From positions 51,411,220 to 51,471,219 of the forward strand of contig NC_087063.1 of NCBI RefSeq assembly GCF_963678635.1: a stretch of DNA of 60,000 nucleotides, given 5' to 3'. The notes under the pieces are model-generated. The model had not been told where the DNA came from. It searched no databases and saw only the letters and a program-made list of their open reading frames with translations. The position numbers and the translations under genes are program-made. This DNA comes from Symsagittifera roscoffensis (lineage: Eukaryota > Xenacoelomorpha > Acoela > Convolutidae). Of the stretch, positions 41,471 to 53,561 are shown piece by piece; position 1 is the first letter of the stretch; each line of letters begins with the position of its first letter.

Positions 41471-42634
41471 CTAGAATGCAAATATTCAGTAAAAACTGAC
41501 ATTGATCAATCACAAATAAATAACCTATAACATTTTCCACTTTACTTAGATTGCCAAAATAATCACTACGAAGTTGACCTACTAGGAACAGCAACTTTCA
41601 AACCAATTTTATACTCACAATGGATAAAAAATAACACCCAACAAAAAAGCATAAAACACCACTCGAATAAAAAAGACTTTTTTCCATTAATTGAAAGAGA
41701 AAAATTAACTGATAAAATAAATTTATCAGGACCACAAACAAATGATTCAAAATACACAATAAATCAAGTTTTTGACCTCCATGACCCACTTGTCACAATT
41801 CCCCTGTCAAAATTAGAAATTGGAAATATTTTTCTCCCTCCAACAAATAAAAGTACACTTGAACTCTTGAAACAATATCAAAATCTTGACCCAGTAATTA
41901 GACAACTAAAATCATGGCACAAATACAAAACTAAGCCCGTAAAAGCAGATACCACAATTTTAGGAAATAAAATTTGACACTTGACACAAATCCCCTATCA
42001 AAACTAGAAATTGACAATATTTTTCTCCCTCCAACAGATAAAATTACACTTGAACTCTTAAAACAATATCAAAATCTCGACCGAGTAATTAGACAATTAA
42101 AATCATGGCACAAATACAAAACTAAACCCGTAAAAGCAGATACCACAATTTTAGGAAATAAAACACTCCTCCGATATTTCCGAAAATTTAATAACACAGC
42201 AATTAATGAAAATACAGATCTTCTAGAATATCAATTCAATGATTCTACAGTTCCCTGTCTTCCATAAAAAAGATTTTTTTAATGTTAATTGAAAAAAAAG
42301 AAAATTTAACTGATCAAATAAATTTATCAGGACCACAAACAAATGATTCAAAATACACAATAAATCAAGTTTTTGACCTCCATGACCCACTTGACACAAT
42401 TCCCTTATCAAAATTAGAAATTGGAAATATTTTTCTCCCTCCAACAAATAAAATTACACTTGAACTCTTGAAACAATATCAAAACCTTGACCCAGTAATT
42501 AGACAACTAAAATCATGGCACAAATACAAAACTAAGCCCGTAAAAGCAGATACCACAATTTTAGGAAATAAAACACTCCTCCGATATTTCTGAAAATTTA
42601 ATAATACAGCAATTAATGAAAATACAGATCTTTT
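41182..42634 (+). repeat. 1,453-bp tandem duplication in pol, first copy
   Basis: Starts TGAATTTCTGATACTTGG within the RNase H domain and runs to GAAAATACAGATCTTT. The next copy begins directly at the junction ATCTTT|TGAATTTCTG. About five substitutions separate the copies, so the event is recent relative to the rest of the decay. Confidence 0.9.
41804..42592 (+). repeat. Three-fold internal repeat of the RNase H-integrase linker (six copies in all)
   Basis: A ~165-bp segment encoding SKLEIGNIFLPPTNK through LKSWHKYKTKPVKADTTILG occurs at about 41804, 41997 and 42409, and again at 43257, 43450 and 43862 in the second tandem unit. A longer flank (SGPQTNDSKYTINQVFDLHD) is shared by the first and third copies. 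The middle copies have drifted most. The linker precedes the integrase zinc-binding region. Confidence 0.85.
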
Positions 42635-44087
42635 GAATTTCTGATACTTGGATCAAAACATCCAACAGTTCTGTTCACAGATCATAAACCAATCATTTTT
42701 CACTTTACACAAAAGTCAAATCCAAATCATAGAGTTTATAGATTTCAATTAATTCTAATGAAATTTCCAAACTTACATATAGTTTGGACAGCAGGAAAAA
42801 ATCTTGCTTTACCAGATACATTAAGTCGAAATACACCACCTGAATTACTCACACGAAAAACTACAGTTGAAATACCAAAAAATATAGAAAAAATTTCTTG
42901 AAAAAGACAAAAAATCACCCCGACTAGAATGCAAATATGCAGTAAAAACTGACATTGATCAATCACAAATAAATAACCTATAACATTTTCCACTTTACTT
43001 AGATTGCCAAAATAATCACTACGAAGTTGACCTACTAGGAACAGCAACTTTCAAACCAATTTTATACTCACAATGGATAAAAAATAACACCCAACAAAAA
43101 AGCATAAAACACCACTCGAATAAAAAAGACTTTTTTCCATTAATTGAAAGAGAAAAATTAACTGATAAAATAAATTTATCAGGACCACAAACAAATGATT
43201 CAAAATACACAATAAATCAAGTTTTTGACCTCCATGACCCACTTGTCACAATTCCCCTGTCAAAATTAGAAATTGGAAATATTTTTCTCCCTCCAACAAA
43301 TAAAAGTACACTTGAACTCTTGAAACAATATCAAAATCTTGACCCAGTAATTAGACAACTAAAATCATGGCACAAATACAAAACTAAGCCCGTAAAAGCA
43401 GATACCACAATTTTAGGAAATAAAATTTGACACTTGACACAAATCCCCTATCAAAACTAGAAATTGACATTATTTTTCTCCCTCCAACAGATAAAATTAC
43501 ACTTGAACTCTTAAAACAATATCAAAATCTCGACCGAGTAATTAGACAATTAAAATCATGGCACAAATACAAAACTAAACCCGTAAAAGCAGATACCACA
43601 ATTTTAGGAAATAAAACACTCCTCCGATATTTCCGAAAATTTAATAACAAGGCAATTAATGAAAATACAGATCTTCTAGAATATCAATTCAATGATTCTA
43701 CAGTTCCCTGTCTTCCATAAAAAAGATTTTTTTAATGTTAATTGAAAAAAAAGAAAATTTAACTGATCAAATAAATTTATCAGGACCACAAACAAATGAT
43801 TCAAAATACACAATAAATCAAGTTTTTGACCTCCATGACCCACTTGACACAATTCCCTTATCAAAATTAGAAATTGGAAATATTTTTCTCCCTCCAACAA
43901 ATAAAATTACACTTGAACTCTTGAAACAATATCAAAACCTTGACCCAGTAATTAGACAACTAAAATCATGGCACAAATACAAAACTAAGCCCGTAAAAGC
44001 AGATACCACAATTTTAGGAAATAAAACACTCCTCCGATATTTCTGAAAATTTAATAATACAGCAATTAATGAAAATACAGATCTTTT
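42635..44087 (+). repeat. 1,453-bp tandem duplication in pol, second copy
   Basis: Near-identical to 41182-42634. Beyond its end the original sequence continues as AGAATATCAATTCAATGATT towards the integrase. Differences from the first copy include C/A at about 42901 and T/G at about 42941. Confidence 0.9.
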
Positions 44088-45618
44088 AGAATATCAATTC
44101 AATGATTCTACAATTCCCTGTCTTCCTTTAAGTATGATATTAATAGCTTTTTTAACATCTCACATACACAAAATACTAAAGGACACTCCGGATCAGAGAA
44201 AACATACTCAAACTTTACACAAATTTTTTTTTCCCAAATTCACCAGTTTGGATAAAAGTATTATGCAATGATTGTATAATATGTCAACTAAATAGACCTT
44301 ATCCAAATCAAAAACAAATAGCACAAAAACAAGATTTTAAAGGACAAAGTTTATATTTTAACCACCGTATTTCATTCGATACAAAAGGACCAATTTCACC
44401 ATCCTCTGAAGGAAACTCCTACATTATGGTAATTGTTGATGCATTTACACATTATGTAGCACTCAACCCAGTACCACATTGTAATGCTTATTATGCTTAC
44501 ACGACACTTTATGAACACTGGATAGCTAATTTCGGATTACCCGAAATCTTAGTTACAGACAACGGTACAGAATTCATCAAAAATGAAATCATCACACTAT
44601 GCCACTTATATAACATCAAACATAAACCACGTACATCTCATGCACCTTGGACAAACGGTTTAGTCGAAGGTATGAACCGTTCACTACAAGAATATCTCAG
44701 ATGTATCATAAATGGAAATGATACAAAATACCCAGAATGGTCAGCAGATGTAAAATTATTTCCCTTAGCATATAATTCACAAATCACGACAACTCTAGGA
44801 ATGTCACCATACGAAAAGGCTTAATCAAAAGCCACGTAAACGACTCAGTTTGTATAGCAAACGACTCAGTTTGTTATAACCTACCTTTACACACGCATGA
44901 TGAAGATCATTTTCATCACCCACAAATCCTTAAATTAGCCTCCGGCACACACACCGAATGGATTTTAAATAGAGATAAAAAACACAATGAAATTTACCAA
45001 AAAGTAACAAAAAAATTGTTACAAAGGCAAAACATTTACGAACAAATAAATTCACGCTTTACACCAGCCCCAGATTTAAAAATTGGAACATTTGTCTAAT
45101 ACCTAACTTTAATACACAAAAAGGAATTTCTAAAAAATTACAACCCTTCGCAAAGGACCATAATAAATAATTGCCAAACCCACTGACGTAACGTATAAAC
45201 TCACCGATTCAAATCAAAAAGAAATTGTTCAACATCGGAACAATCTATTGCCTTACTACCCAAAAGAGTACGCACTACGCGAATTAACTCATTTATATTC
45301 TTTCACAGGATTAAAAGTTATTCAAAATCATCCACATACGGAAAAAGAAATAGATGAACAACACAACATTCATCATGAAAAACAAAATACAAAACCTTCT
45401 ACAACTCAAAACAATACAAAAAAGCCGGATCAAAACATACCTCAAAAAGAAAAAAAAAGAAAATGATAGAAAAAATTCAACCACAAAAACAAGTAGAGAA
45501 ATCAGAACATAGGGAATCATCACGACTTAGAAATCAACCACGTAAAAACTACAAAACATTCATCCCACAATCTAAAATATTAAAGAAAATTGAATTTCAA
45601 AAACAACTTCAATTTTAA
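44088..45618 (+). pseudogene. pol: Pol part 2: integrase and C-terminal tail
   Basis: The zinc-binding region is damaged: a TSHIHK segment in one frame and CNDCIICQLN in another. The catalytic core is intact in a single frame, with Asp at 44378 (SFDTKGPIS), Asp at 44558 (LVTDNGTEF) and Glu at 44666 (NGLVEGMNRSL). D to D is 60 residues and the last spacing is the classic D-35-E. The core frame stops at 44822-44824. Afterwards frames alternate through DLKIGTFV and HRNNLLPYYPKEYA, a C-terminal DNA-binding-like region, to a Lys/Gln-rich tail ending IEFQKQLQF at 45618. The enzyme inserts the DNA copy into host DNA. Confidence 0.85.
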
Positions 45619-46660
45619 AATTAATAATCCTTGCACCTCTGGATCATATTGAACTTTCATTTTTCAAAATAACATGCTGACAAAACACGCAACAATTCTA
45701 GTTCAGATTCAGCCAATAGGATTCATTCAATCCGTCACCTTCTATAACTATACCACCAACCTATTAGACGAAAGATATAAAACTCCATGCATATCTAAAA
45801 CTATAACTTTAAAACCTCCAGGTCAAAAATAAGCAAACCACTCAAACTTGACAACTAAAATAAATATCACCATAATATCATAACCCTCCCTTCTCTAATA
45901 ACGCAAAGATCAACAATATTTTCCCAATTTAGACCTCAAAAACCCTCCAACCAAAAATGGTAAATTAGCCTAAAGTAAAAGTGCGACCGTATTCATTTGG
46001 CCTAAAGTACAAAAATCTCAAAAATACCCCAGATCACCTGACAAATAAAAATAAAGCAAAGAGGACCTCCCAAACACCATAAAATTAGCCCCCAACAACT
46101 TTTCACAAAACTCAACCCACTTGTCAAAAAATCAATAAATAACTCGACCATACTTGAATATCGCCCCAAACAACAAAACATATTCGACCAAGAAATCATT
46201 TCTTAAATGCTCTTCTCTCGATCAGTCAATATCTTTAAAAATACAATTTTCAACATTTTCATAAACTTTTTCATAATACTTAAACTTTTATTCATATTTC
46301 TATTTGATACCTTTGAAGCTTTTATAATAATTTTAATCATTTTTTGCAACATATTTTAAATTTTCTACTCCCTATTTGAAACATATCTCCAATTTTCCCA
46401 AATCACTGACCATATTCACAGGTACGATAACCCAAAATTTATTTAATTGATACGAACAATTTTTAGTAGAACAGATATTTTTACTATTTGTAATTTTTAT
46501 TACATTTTTATCATCCCTAATATTGACAATGTGCAAATTTATTTTTAAAAAAAGACAATAATCACATTCGCTCTAGCAACAATCCTTTTAATTCTTTTCC
46601 TTGAAGAATACTACAATAACATAAATTTTTTCACTAGAAAAAACCAATCAGAATACTTTC
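45619..46660 (+). other. Pol-env junction with short hydrophobic frames
   Basis: An ATG frame from about 45674 reads MLTKHATILVQIQPIGFIQS and stops after ~55 codons. A second from 46207 encodes a ~50-residue very hydrophobic peptide (INFFIILKLLFIFLFDTF). Around 46.45-46.55 kb comes EQIFLLFVIFITFLSSLILT followed by a basic KFIFKKRQ. These look like one or two membrane-spanning proteins broken by indels, but A/T-rich DNA can also give such frames. Confidence 0.35.
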
Positions 46661-46664
46661 AAAA

Positions 46665-47746
46665 ATTGCTAACCAACAATCACAAAATCAGTCTTCACTG
46701 ACATCGTCCCAAGAAAACCCGACAATACCTACAACTACCCAAAACCCCCAAACATCCACACGAATTTCTTTCCAAGATAACCCATACACTTTTGAAGAAC
46801 GACACGCTCGCTTATCCGAACCATCAGAACCAGTTCAGCGACAGGCACCCCTAAGTGAACCAACATATAATTTATACCCAACATTACCACAAGAATTAAG
46901 TATAATAAGAAACATAAGTCAAAATCAAAATAATGTTGAAATAAATAGACAAATTATACATCCACGATGAAATAGAAATTTTCAAACCCCCCGAGTTCAT
47001 TTTGATATGCCCCAATCACCATCACCAATTACTCCGGAAAACCCAAATAGCACATTACCAGAAACACCACCACTCCTTTCACGACGTAGCACCTCAAGTA
47101 TACCCTCAGATTACTTAGGTTCAACACCAAAATCTGAACAAATACGTGACACTCCCTTTAACCCCCCATTCTCACAGCACGACTACCATATTGGACAACG
47201 CACTCATTTACACAAGGTGAACCAAACTTAATAAACGACCAAATAGATATTTCTACGGATACCACAACATCATTATCACTACCATCCACACCATCAATAA
47301 GCCAGATTTCACCGACGCCTTTCCCTCTAAATTTTCCAAATAACCTCGACGCTAGATATCGAGAACAATCATCAACAAATATCCCTTTAAGATTAGATTG
47401 GAATACATTCACAGCACCCCACCTTTATTTGGACAACATCAAGAAAGTAACCGACTCCACAATTGGGCACTCAATAGACTACAATATAGAAAAGATATCC
47501 ACGAAGACATTCGTGAACATAACATCCAAATACTCCAACAAAATAGTCTCCAATTAAATTCGAAATCACGATTAAACTTAATAACATTGTTCAACATCCT
47601 TACCCATTAAACCCACCCAATATAACAGCTCAATCGCTTCCACCACCATTTATAACAACTGAAGTAATATACAAGTACGACAGCTATACCAAAAACACAA
47701 TTGGTTACATCACATTTTATAACCCATACTCAGGATTATCATACAC
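46665..47746 (+). pseudogene. Proline/serine-rich ORF between pol and env
   Basis: A frame open from about 46665 to 47229, broken only by TGA at 46968-46970 (CGA context, RR/NR), reads SSQENPTIPTTTQNPQTSTR, EERHARLSEPSEPVQRQAPL and MPQSPSPITPENPNSTLPET. After two frame changes (near 47180 and 47400) it continues with PLFGQHQESNRLHNWALNRL and a polar segment rich in Gln/Asn (HNIQILQQNSLQLNSKSR), ending near YNPYSGLSYTCIF. I recognise no family. It could be a second structural or matrix-like protein, or an N-terminal extension of the envelope. Confidence 0.5.
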
Positions 47747-50530
47747 ATGTATATTCTAAAAATATTAACATTTCAAGAAATCTTTTTTCTAATATTTTCC
47801 GATCAGAACACAAATCGTCCTCCTCGCACAGGACCCCAGGACGTATTAGTAACACATTACGATTGTGAAGAAAACGAACAAAAAACACTACACAAATATG
47901 CAATAAATCAAGTATCACAATGCGAAACAGAACCACAAGCTATAGAAACTACAAATGTAATAGCGACACTGTATTCAAAAGCCCGAGCAACAATAGTCGC
48001 TTTTTTAGGATATCAATTTACAGCAACATTTTCCGAAAAGAAAGTACATTGTTCACAAGTTTCAAACGGAAATAAAAACCGACTTGATCACGAATCATTC
48101 TACCAAAGTAATATAGAACGACTTCTACATCTAAATCCCGATGATTGTAAAAACGAACTACTCAGACTAAATATCACAAGAAATAAAAACACGGACAGAA
48201 AAATAGTATATTTTCAAGTATTTGCCGATTCTGTACATCAAGCAGAACTTGAAAGATATCAAGGACATATAAAACTGGATGAAAAATATCCATACAACGG
48301 CGCACACAGAATATTAACTTATGACATTCACGATAAACACTGGATAACACACATTGGAATAAATAATTCCTCAAACTGCAAAGCAGACACAAAAAATAAA
48401 GGATATCAAGAAATAATGTTTTTCGATTGGAAAAAGTACAACTCGAAAAAGTACAACTCACACGAGATTTATCCGACAACACAATGATCTATCAAGGAAT
48501 TAGATTACCTTGCAAAAACGATTAAGGTTATCGTGATCCTACAACACGGACACAAGCAACAATTGTTTGGTTTCCCGAAAATACATGCACAACATTTCAA
48601 GTAGCGAAAATACACGCTCGAATGATAAAATTTCACGAAAAATATTTTATAGAATCAATTCCATACGAACAAGCCAATCCATTCCGAAAACAAAGTACTG
48701 ATTTTAGAAATATCCATGATATAGAAAATAAATTAACACGTTTTCAAATATATCAAGAAACAGAAATTGCATGCAAATACAGAAACCCACTTAACAAAAC
48801 ACAATAGTCTGAAATACTAGTTGAATACGAAAAAGGTTTCGACATGACCACTGGAAAAATAAAATTTGACCCTTATGCCACAGGTCACCCTCTAAACGAA
48901 GGAATATCATAAATACCAGTTAACTTTCAAAAAAGCACAGGTCAACCTGGTGGAAAAACTAAAGCCACATGACTGTAGAAGTACACGTTTACAAGAACTA
49001 TCACTAATGAATAACACTTTTTTTGGTAATATCCACTATGGTATTCACTTATATATGAAGTTAGACTACACAATTAGTCGAATTTTTCAAGAAATGTCAC
49101 TCTCCGAATTAGAAACACTTCACCAACTATGCGAATCCTACAATCACTCGCACTAGCAGTATTAAAAATACCCTACGCAAGATACTTATTGTCAGGAAAT
49201 AGATCAAATTTTCTTGACTACGAAGGAAATACTTTATGGTTTTATACTTGTACCAAAAAATTATCACCACTATACGTTTTTGAAGATAAACGCTGCTATA
49301 AAAGAATCCCTATATTCTATAAAAAGAAAGTACATTTTGTTGACACACTTTCAAGACGAACATATTTTTGGGATACCGCAGTCCCATGTGGATCAAAAAA
49401 TAGCCACAATGTAGTACAATTGAATCCTGATGAAGATAAATATTATCTCCTTAGTCCATACCCTACGTTAATGCAATCACTCAAAAAATTTTCACCCGAA
49501 AGCATCAGAGCTATTGCTCGTAATCCAAATATTGATTTACAATCAATTGGAACATATACTAAATCAGATATCCAACACCACATTAGAACACAACAGTTCC
49601 AAGAATTATTAACACAAAAGGACACTATACAAAAACAATCAATTGATCAAAATTTACGAAAACTTGCCGAAACCGCAGGATTTGCAGATATTTCTACACA
49701 ATATTATAGCGGATATTTTAAAGACATTAAAGACTATATATATCTAAACGGTGAAAAATACAGACCTCAAGATATTTCGCCTATAAATATTTTTAGCTTT
49801 GTTACCCTAAAAAATGAAATTCTAGATTTTCTAGGATGGCCCTATTACATCATAGAAAAATTAATTATCCTATACGCAATGTTCAACTTTATAGGATTTT
49901 TTTTTCACTTTTAAAAGGAATCTATAACACATGCGCTATACACACACAAGTAAATAGACAAGCAAGTGTAGCACGCATACTGTTTGCAGGACTGTTTCGA
50001 ATTTTTTCATCATCAAAAAACAAAATTCTTCTAGATGCACAAATAAAAGAATATAACACAAAAATAGCGACAAGACAGAACACGTACGACGAAGAACATA
50101 ATAATATAGAAGTAACACCTACCGCACCACAGTTGCCACCCCTACCACATAACCATCCATTATCCTTAGTCCCACGTAATTTCCGAAACCTAGCAATAAC
50201 AAATAACCCAAATTTTAGACCAAATATATCACAAAGTCCCATACAGCATATAATGACACATCATTCACAAGATGAAAACACATACAAAAAAATTATAGAA
50301 CAACCCCATACCACCGATTTTCAGTCTCAGAATGATCATTTTTTAGCCCACGATGAGCCGACAACTTGGATCCTTACACCGCTCAAATTCCCACCCAACC
50401 AACCTCCAAATTCCAATCCCAATAATCCGACTTTTGGCTTTCCCACCACCCGATTTTCCAATTATTATTATATCATCAAGCACGAATTCGGACACCAACT
50501 CAGATATTTCAGTTTTATACTCTATCTCAC
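47747..50530 (+). pseudogene. env: Envelope-like glycoprotein, frameshifted
   Basis: ATG at 47747 gives a hydrophobic leader (MYILKILTFQEIFFLIFSD), then a Cys-containing ectodomain: HYDCEENEQKTLHKYAINQV, a C...C region, TQATIVWFPENTC with KIHARM, LETLHQLCE, LSGNRSNFLDYEG, and CYKRIPIFYKKKVHFVD. A membrane anchor follows near 49.83-49.91 kb (YYIIEKLIILYAMFNFIGFF) and then a basic, proline-rich tail. Frame changes occur near 48430, 48970, 49130, 49910 and 50450, with in-frame TAA at 48533 and 48910 and TAG at 48805. The order of Cys and the GNRSxFL and CYxxIPI blocks resemble glycoproteins I associate with chuvirus-like viruses and some env-bearing invertebrate LTR elements; that assignment is inference. 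It would have mediated entry; this copy is broken. Confidence 0.65.
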
Positions 50531-51156
50531 AACTTAATAACCCTAATATAGAAACCCCTGGCGAATTTGCAGAATCCGAACCATCTCCATCAAAAAAATT
50601 TCAAACCAACTCCTCAGTTTTTTCAAAACCCCCTTCTCAACCAATCCAACCAAATAGTTCACTCCCATCCGTTTCCACTCCTTCTTATGCTTCGCAAGTA
50701 ACCCCAACCTACTCTCCACTTCATTCCGACCGATCATATAATAATTCTCCAGATACCCCCCAAATTTCCCAGGAACTCGATAATTTTATTACCCTACAAC
50801 AACAGTTAAAACACCCTAACACCCTCACCATATATCAACTTTCATCCACAATAGAATCCTCAAACCCACCTACTCCTACACCCTCCTCAGCTTACACTGC
50901 ATCATTAGCACAATCTTCCACATCCACCGAAACATCTAATATCACTAACCGAGCTTATCGCACTTTTAAAAGAAAATTCCCCAACCATCCATTCCCGACC
51001 AAACCAGGAACAGCCTGCGAATATATTAATCACTCACAACACACCAACACGAAAGATTTTCTAGCAATCACCTTACTCTCATTTCCACAATATACATTAA
51101 ACACACCTAACGACACTAATGACACACGTAGTTTTGTAGATGAACATGTTTTATAG
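50353..51156 (+). pseudogene. Proline/serine-rich cytoplasmic tail or separate ORF
   Basis: An open frame of 268 codons follows the envelope region after a frame change. It is rich in Pro, Ser, Thr and Asn (for example SSVFSKPPSQPIQPNSSLPS and TPTYSPLHSDRSYNNSPDTP) and ends FVDEHVL at a TAG (51154-51156). The same frame is open again beyond the TAG through the next ORF, so the stop may be genuine or a CAG-to-TAG change. It could be a very long envelope tail or a second protein. PTPTP- and PPxQP-type stretches could bind SH3 or WW domains; this is speculation. Confidence 0.45.
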
Positions 51157-51188
51157 CCCACACTTCATTGGACAGCATATTATCATTT

Positions 51189-51218
51189 TACTAACCCCCT
51201 TTGCCTGCCACTATCTAG
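51189..51218 (+). promoter_or_regulatory. Branch point and 3' splice site before the 3' ORF
   Basis: TACTAAC (51189-51195) is followed by a pyrimidine-rich run (CCCCCTTTGCCTGCC) and ACTATCTAG, with the AG at 51217-51218. The ATG of the 3' ORF is 32 nt downstream. The three parts have the order and spacing of a strong acceptor, suggesting the 3' ORF was made from a spliced RNA. Confidence 0.5.
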
Positions 51219-51249
51219 TACTCATAACGACATAGAAAAGAAGAAAAAT

Positions 51250-52157
51250 ATGTTATATAGACTCACGGCAACACTAACACCTAGACAATTTACTTATGCA
51301 GGATATAAAAAATTACTAAAAACATTCACTGCACCCCGAGCTAACGAATTTACAATAGAATATTACGACCATAACATCATCCGAACTAATCAAGACCAAA
51401 TTTTAGATGAAGATCGCTTCACTAACCCACAGCTAACAGAAAATTTTTTATCAAAACGTCATATGTATTCACACTTAATATTTTTGATAGAAAATAAGAT
51501 CACATCATTTCTGAAGCACTAAATGATATTCAAGCTTACGAAAGTTTCGAAGACAAATTTCAGTGATTTTCACTAACTTTTCACTTCCTTGCACCACATG
51601 AACGCGATTTGCACTGTTCACACGACATTATGTTACGCAATAAACAGACTCACACATATACATACTATCGCTTCATACAAAATCATTTTGATTTGCATAC
51701 TCCATCAAGACAACCACACCATCGTTTTCAGTTTCTTAACTCGAAATACACATCACCATTTTTCCTTAATTTCACTTATTGCATCAAGGATACTAACCTC
51801 CACGGCATCCTCCACGACCCAATAACACAAATCTATATATTTTGTCCCATCACGAAGACCTTTAACGCCGAAGAATCCAGACCCTTCCTTATCCCGCATG
51901 AATTTATCCAGCCTATAGAAATACCAATATTAGAACTCATTCACAATACTAAATATAATCACAAAATATATAAACTCATTCAAAACACACCTTACGAGTT
52001 TGCAGTAGGCACCGAAGAACAAAAAACCATTAAAGCACTTCAATTGCTTTGGCCACTGCTCCAAACTAAAAACATCATTCGCATACTAGCCAAATTACTA
52101 AAAACATCAGATATGATACGCGACATCTTCCCCCACGGCTTTTTCCCAGACGATTAA
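51250..52157 (+). pseudogene. 3' ORF of the retroelement, unknown protein (~300 residues)
   Basis: ATG at 51250 starts MLYRLTATLTPRQFTYAGYK; the frame runs to 51522, then a frame change and one TGA near 51560 lead into a long frame ending IRDIFPHGFFPDD at 52155-52157. Segments include FLAPHERDLHCSHDIMLRNK, LIPHEFIQPIEIPILELIHN and ALQLLWPLLQTKNIIRILAK. It is rich in His, Ile and Lys, has no signal peptide or clear membrane segment, and ends with a helical-looking region. I recognise no family. Position after env and behind a splice acceptor recalls accessory genes of complex retroviruses; that is analogy only. Confidence 0.5.
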
Positions 52158-52160
52158 CAG

Positions 52161-52244
52161 GTAAGTATAATTTGAAATACTCTTCACTAATAAATTTAAA
52201 TTAGTACTAACCATTCTTTATTCATGTTTCATTTACATTTCTAG
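52161..52244 (+). other. Probable 84-bp intron in the element's 3' UTR
   Basis: Donor CAG|GTAAGTATAA starts 3 nt after the 3' ORF stop. TACTAAC is at 52205-52211 and the acceptor ACATTTCTAG ends at 52244. A second branch-point and acceptor pair, TACTAAC at 52484-52490 and TCGCACAG at about 52513-52520, offers an alternative 3' splice site. All core signals are close to consensus. Confidence 0.55.
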
Positions 52245-53561
52245 TCTTCATACCACGATCATCTGCAAAAACAGAAAAGAAAAATAAAACTACAACTTTG
52301 TTAAAATTCTCCTAAAATTCATTAATATCTTGAACAAAATAATATATTAATTAAATATATTAATAATTATTTTCCCATGAAGCAGTATAATTAAATACGA
52401 TGAAAGTTTATAACTTAAAAATTTCCCCAAAAACGCAGTAAAATTGAAATTCTATGTAATAAATTGATAAAATGAAAATGCAGTACTAACCTTTTGATAT
52501 TTTCATTCAATCGCACAGGAATTCTATCCAAACTCGCACAGCTCGCCCACGAAGAATTGTTTAAATAATGATTTTAAGTTTCAAGTTTTCACACTCAACA
52601 ACTCTAACACACGATAACAAGTTTCAAGCTTTCCTTTAACCCGGTTGGAAAGGAATTATATACTAAACCAAACTAACCAACGCAGCTTACTAAACACCAC
52701 AAATCATAAAATAACAGCATGACTAAGAAAAGAAAACCAACGGTACCCAAACCGGATTAACCCAGTTTAAAACTGGATAATTTATTCTTTTGAAGACTAT
52801 TATACAGTCTTTTGAAGACTATTATACTATTATACAGACTATTATTTTGATTTTTGAAAAAAGGACACTACCAAAGTAAAATAAGAAAGACGAACATAAA
52901 CCCAACATAAAACGTTATCACATAACAGGACCTCTCAAAGAAACAGCACGAAATCATACTCCCACTCATGGCCTAACCCACCAGAGAGGACGTCCTGAGC
53001 ATGCTCTATAGCCGGCCTAACCCACCGCACTACATCCACGCTTTGTGACCACACTTCTATTTTTAATAAGAGGTACTCAAGGGTGAGTAACTCTTCAAAA
53101 TAACCGAACTAAAACAAAATGCTTTTGTGAAAACAACTAACTAAATTCATGATTAAAAAACCGAACAAACATAATTTTATAAAATGTAAATCATACCTTG
53201 CAGTATATACATCAACACACAACAACAAAGACGAACATCTAAAGACAAAATGATCGCATCACACTCGAACAAAGAATGGCTAATCACAACCGATATGCCG
53301 TCCACAATCACAACTCAAAGGATTTAGAGTACGACTTGACTTCGCAGAAAAGGATTTCATTGAACTAGACCAATGACCATCTCGATGTTCAAGTATACGT
53401 GCAGATCCGAGTTACGAGGCATCCCTTCCACATACAATCTCCACGCCATTCCCAGACGAGGTTGAACACAAAACAAGTTCTCTACATAATACAGAAAAAT
53501 CCGTCATAGCAAATCATTTTGAAATCAGATTGATTTCATTGGGGATCACAGTCGTTGTCAC
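52245..53561 (+). other. Retroelement 3' noncoding region (possible 3' LTR region)
   Basis: No gene. A/C-rich like the rest of the element. It holds a short tandem repeat of CTTTTGAAGACTATTATAC (about 52779-52835) and a repeated GGCCTAACCCACC (about 52970 and 53015). I could not align it with the 5' leader. Confidence 0.45.

Noticed and set aside
41182-44087. The 1,453-bp repeats as LTRs.
   Set aside because: They are directly adjacent, lie inside pol coding sequence and contain RNase H and linker codons, so they are a tandem duplication.
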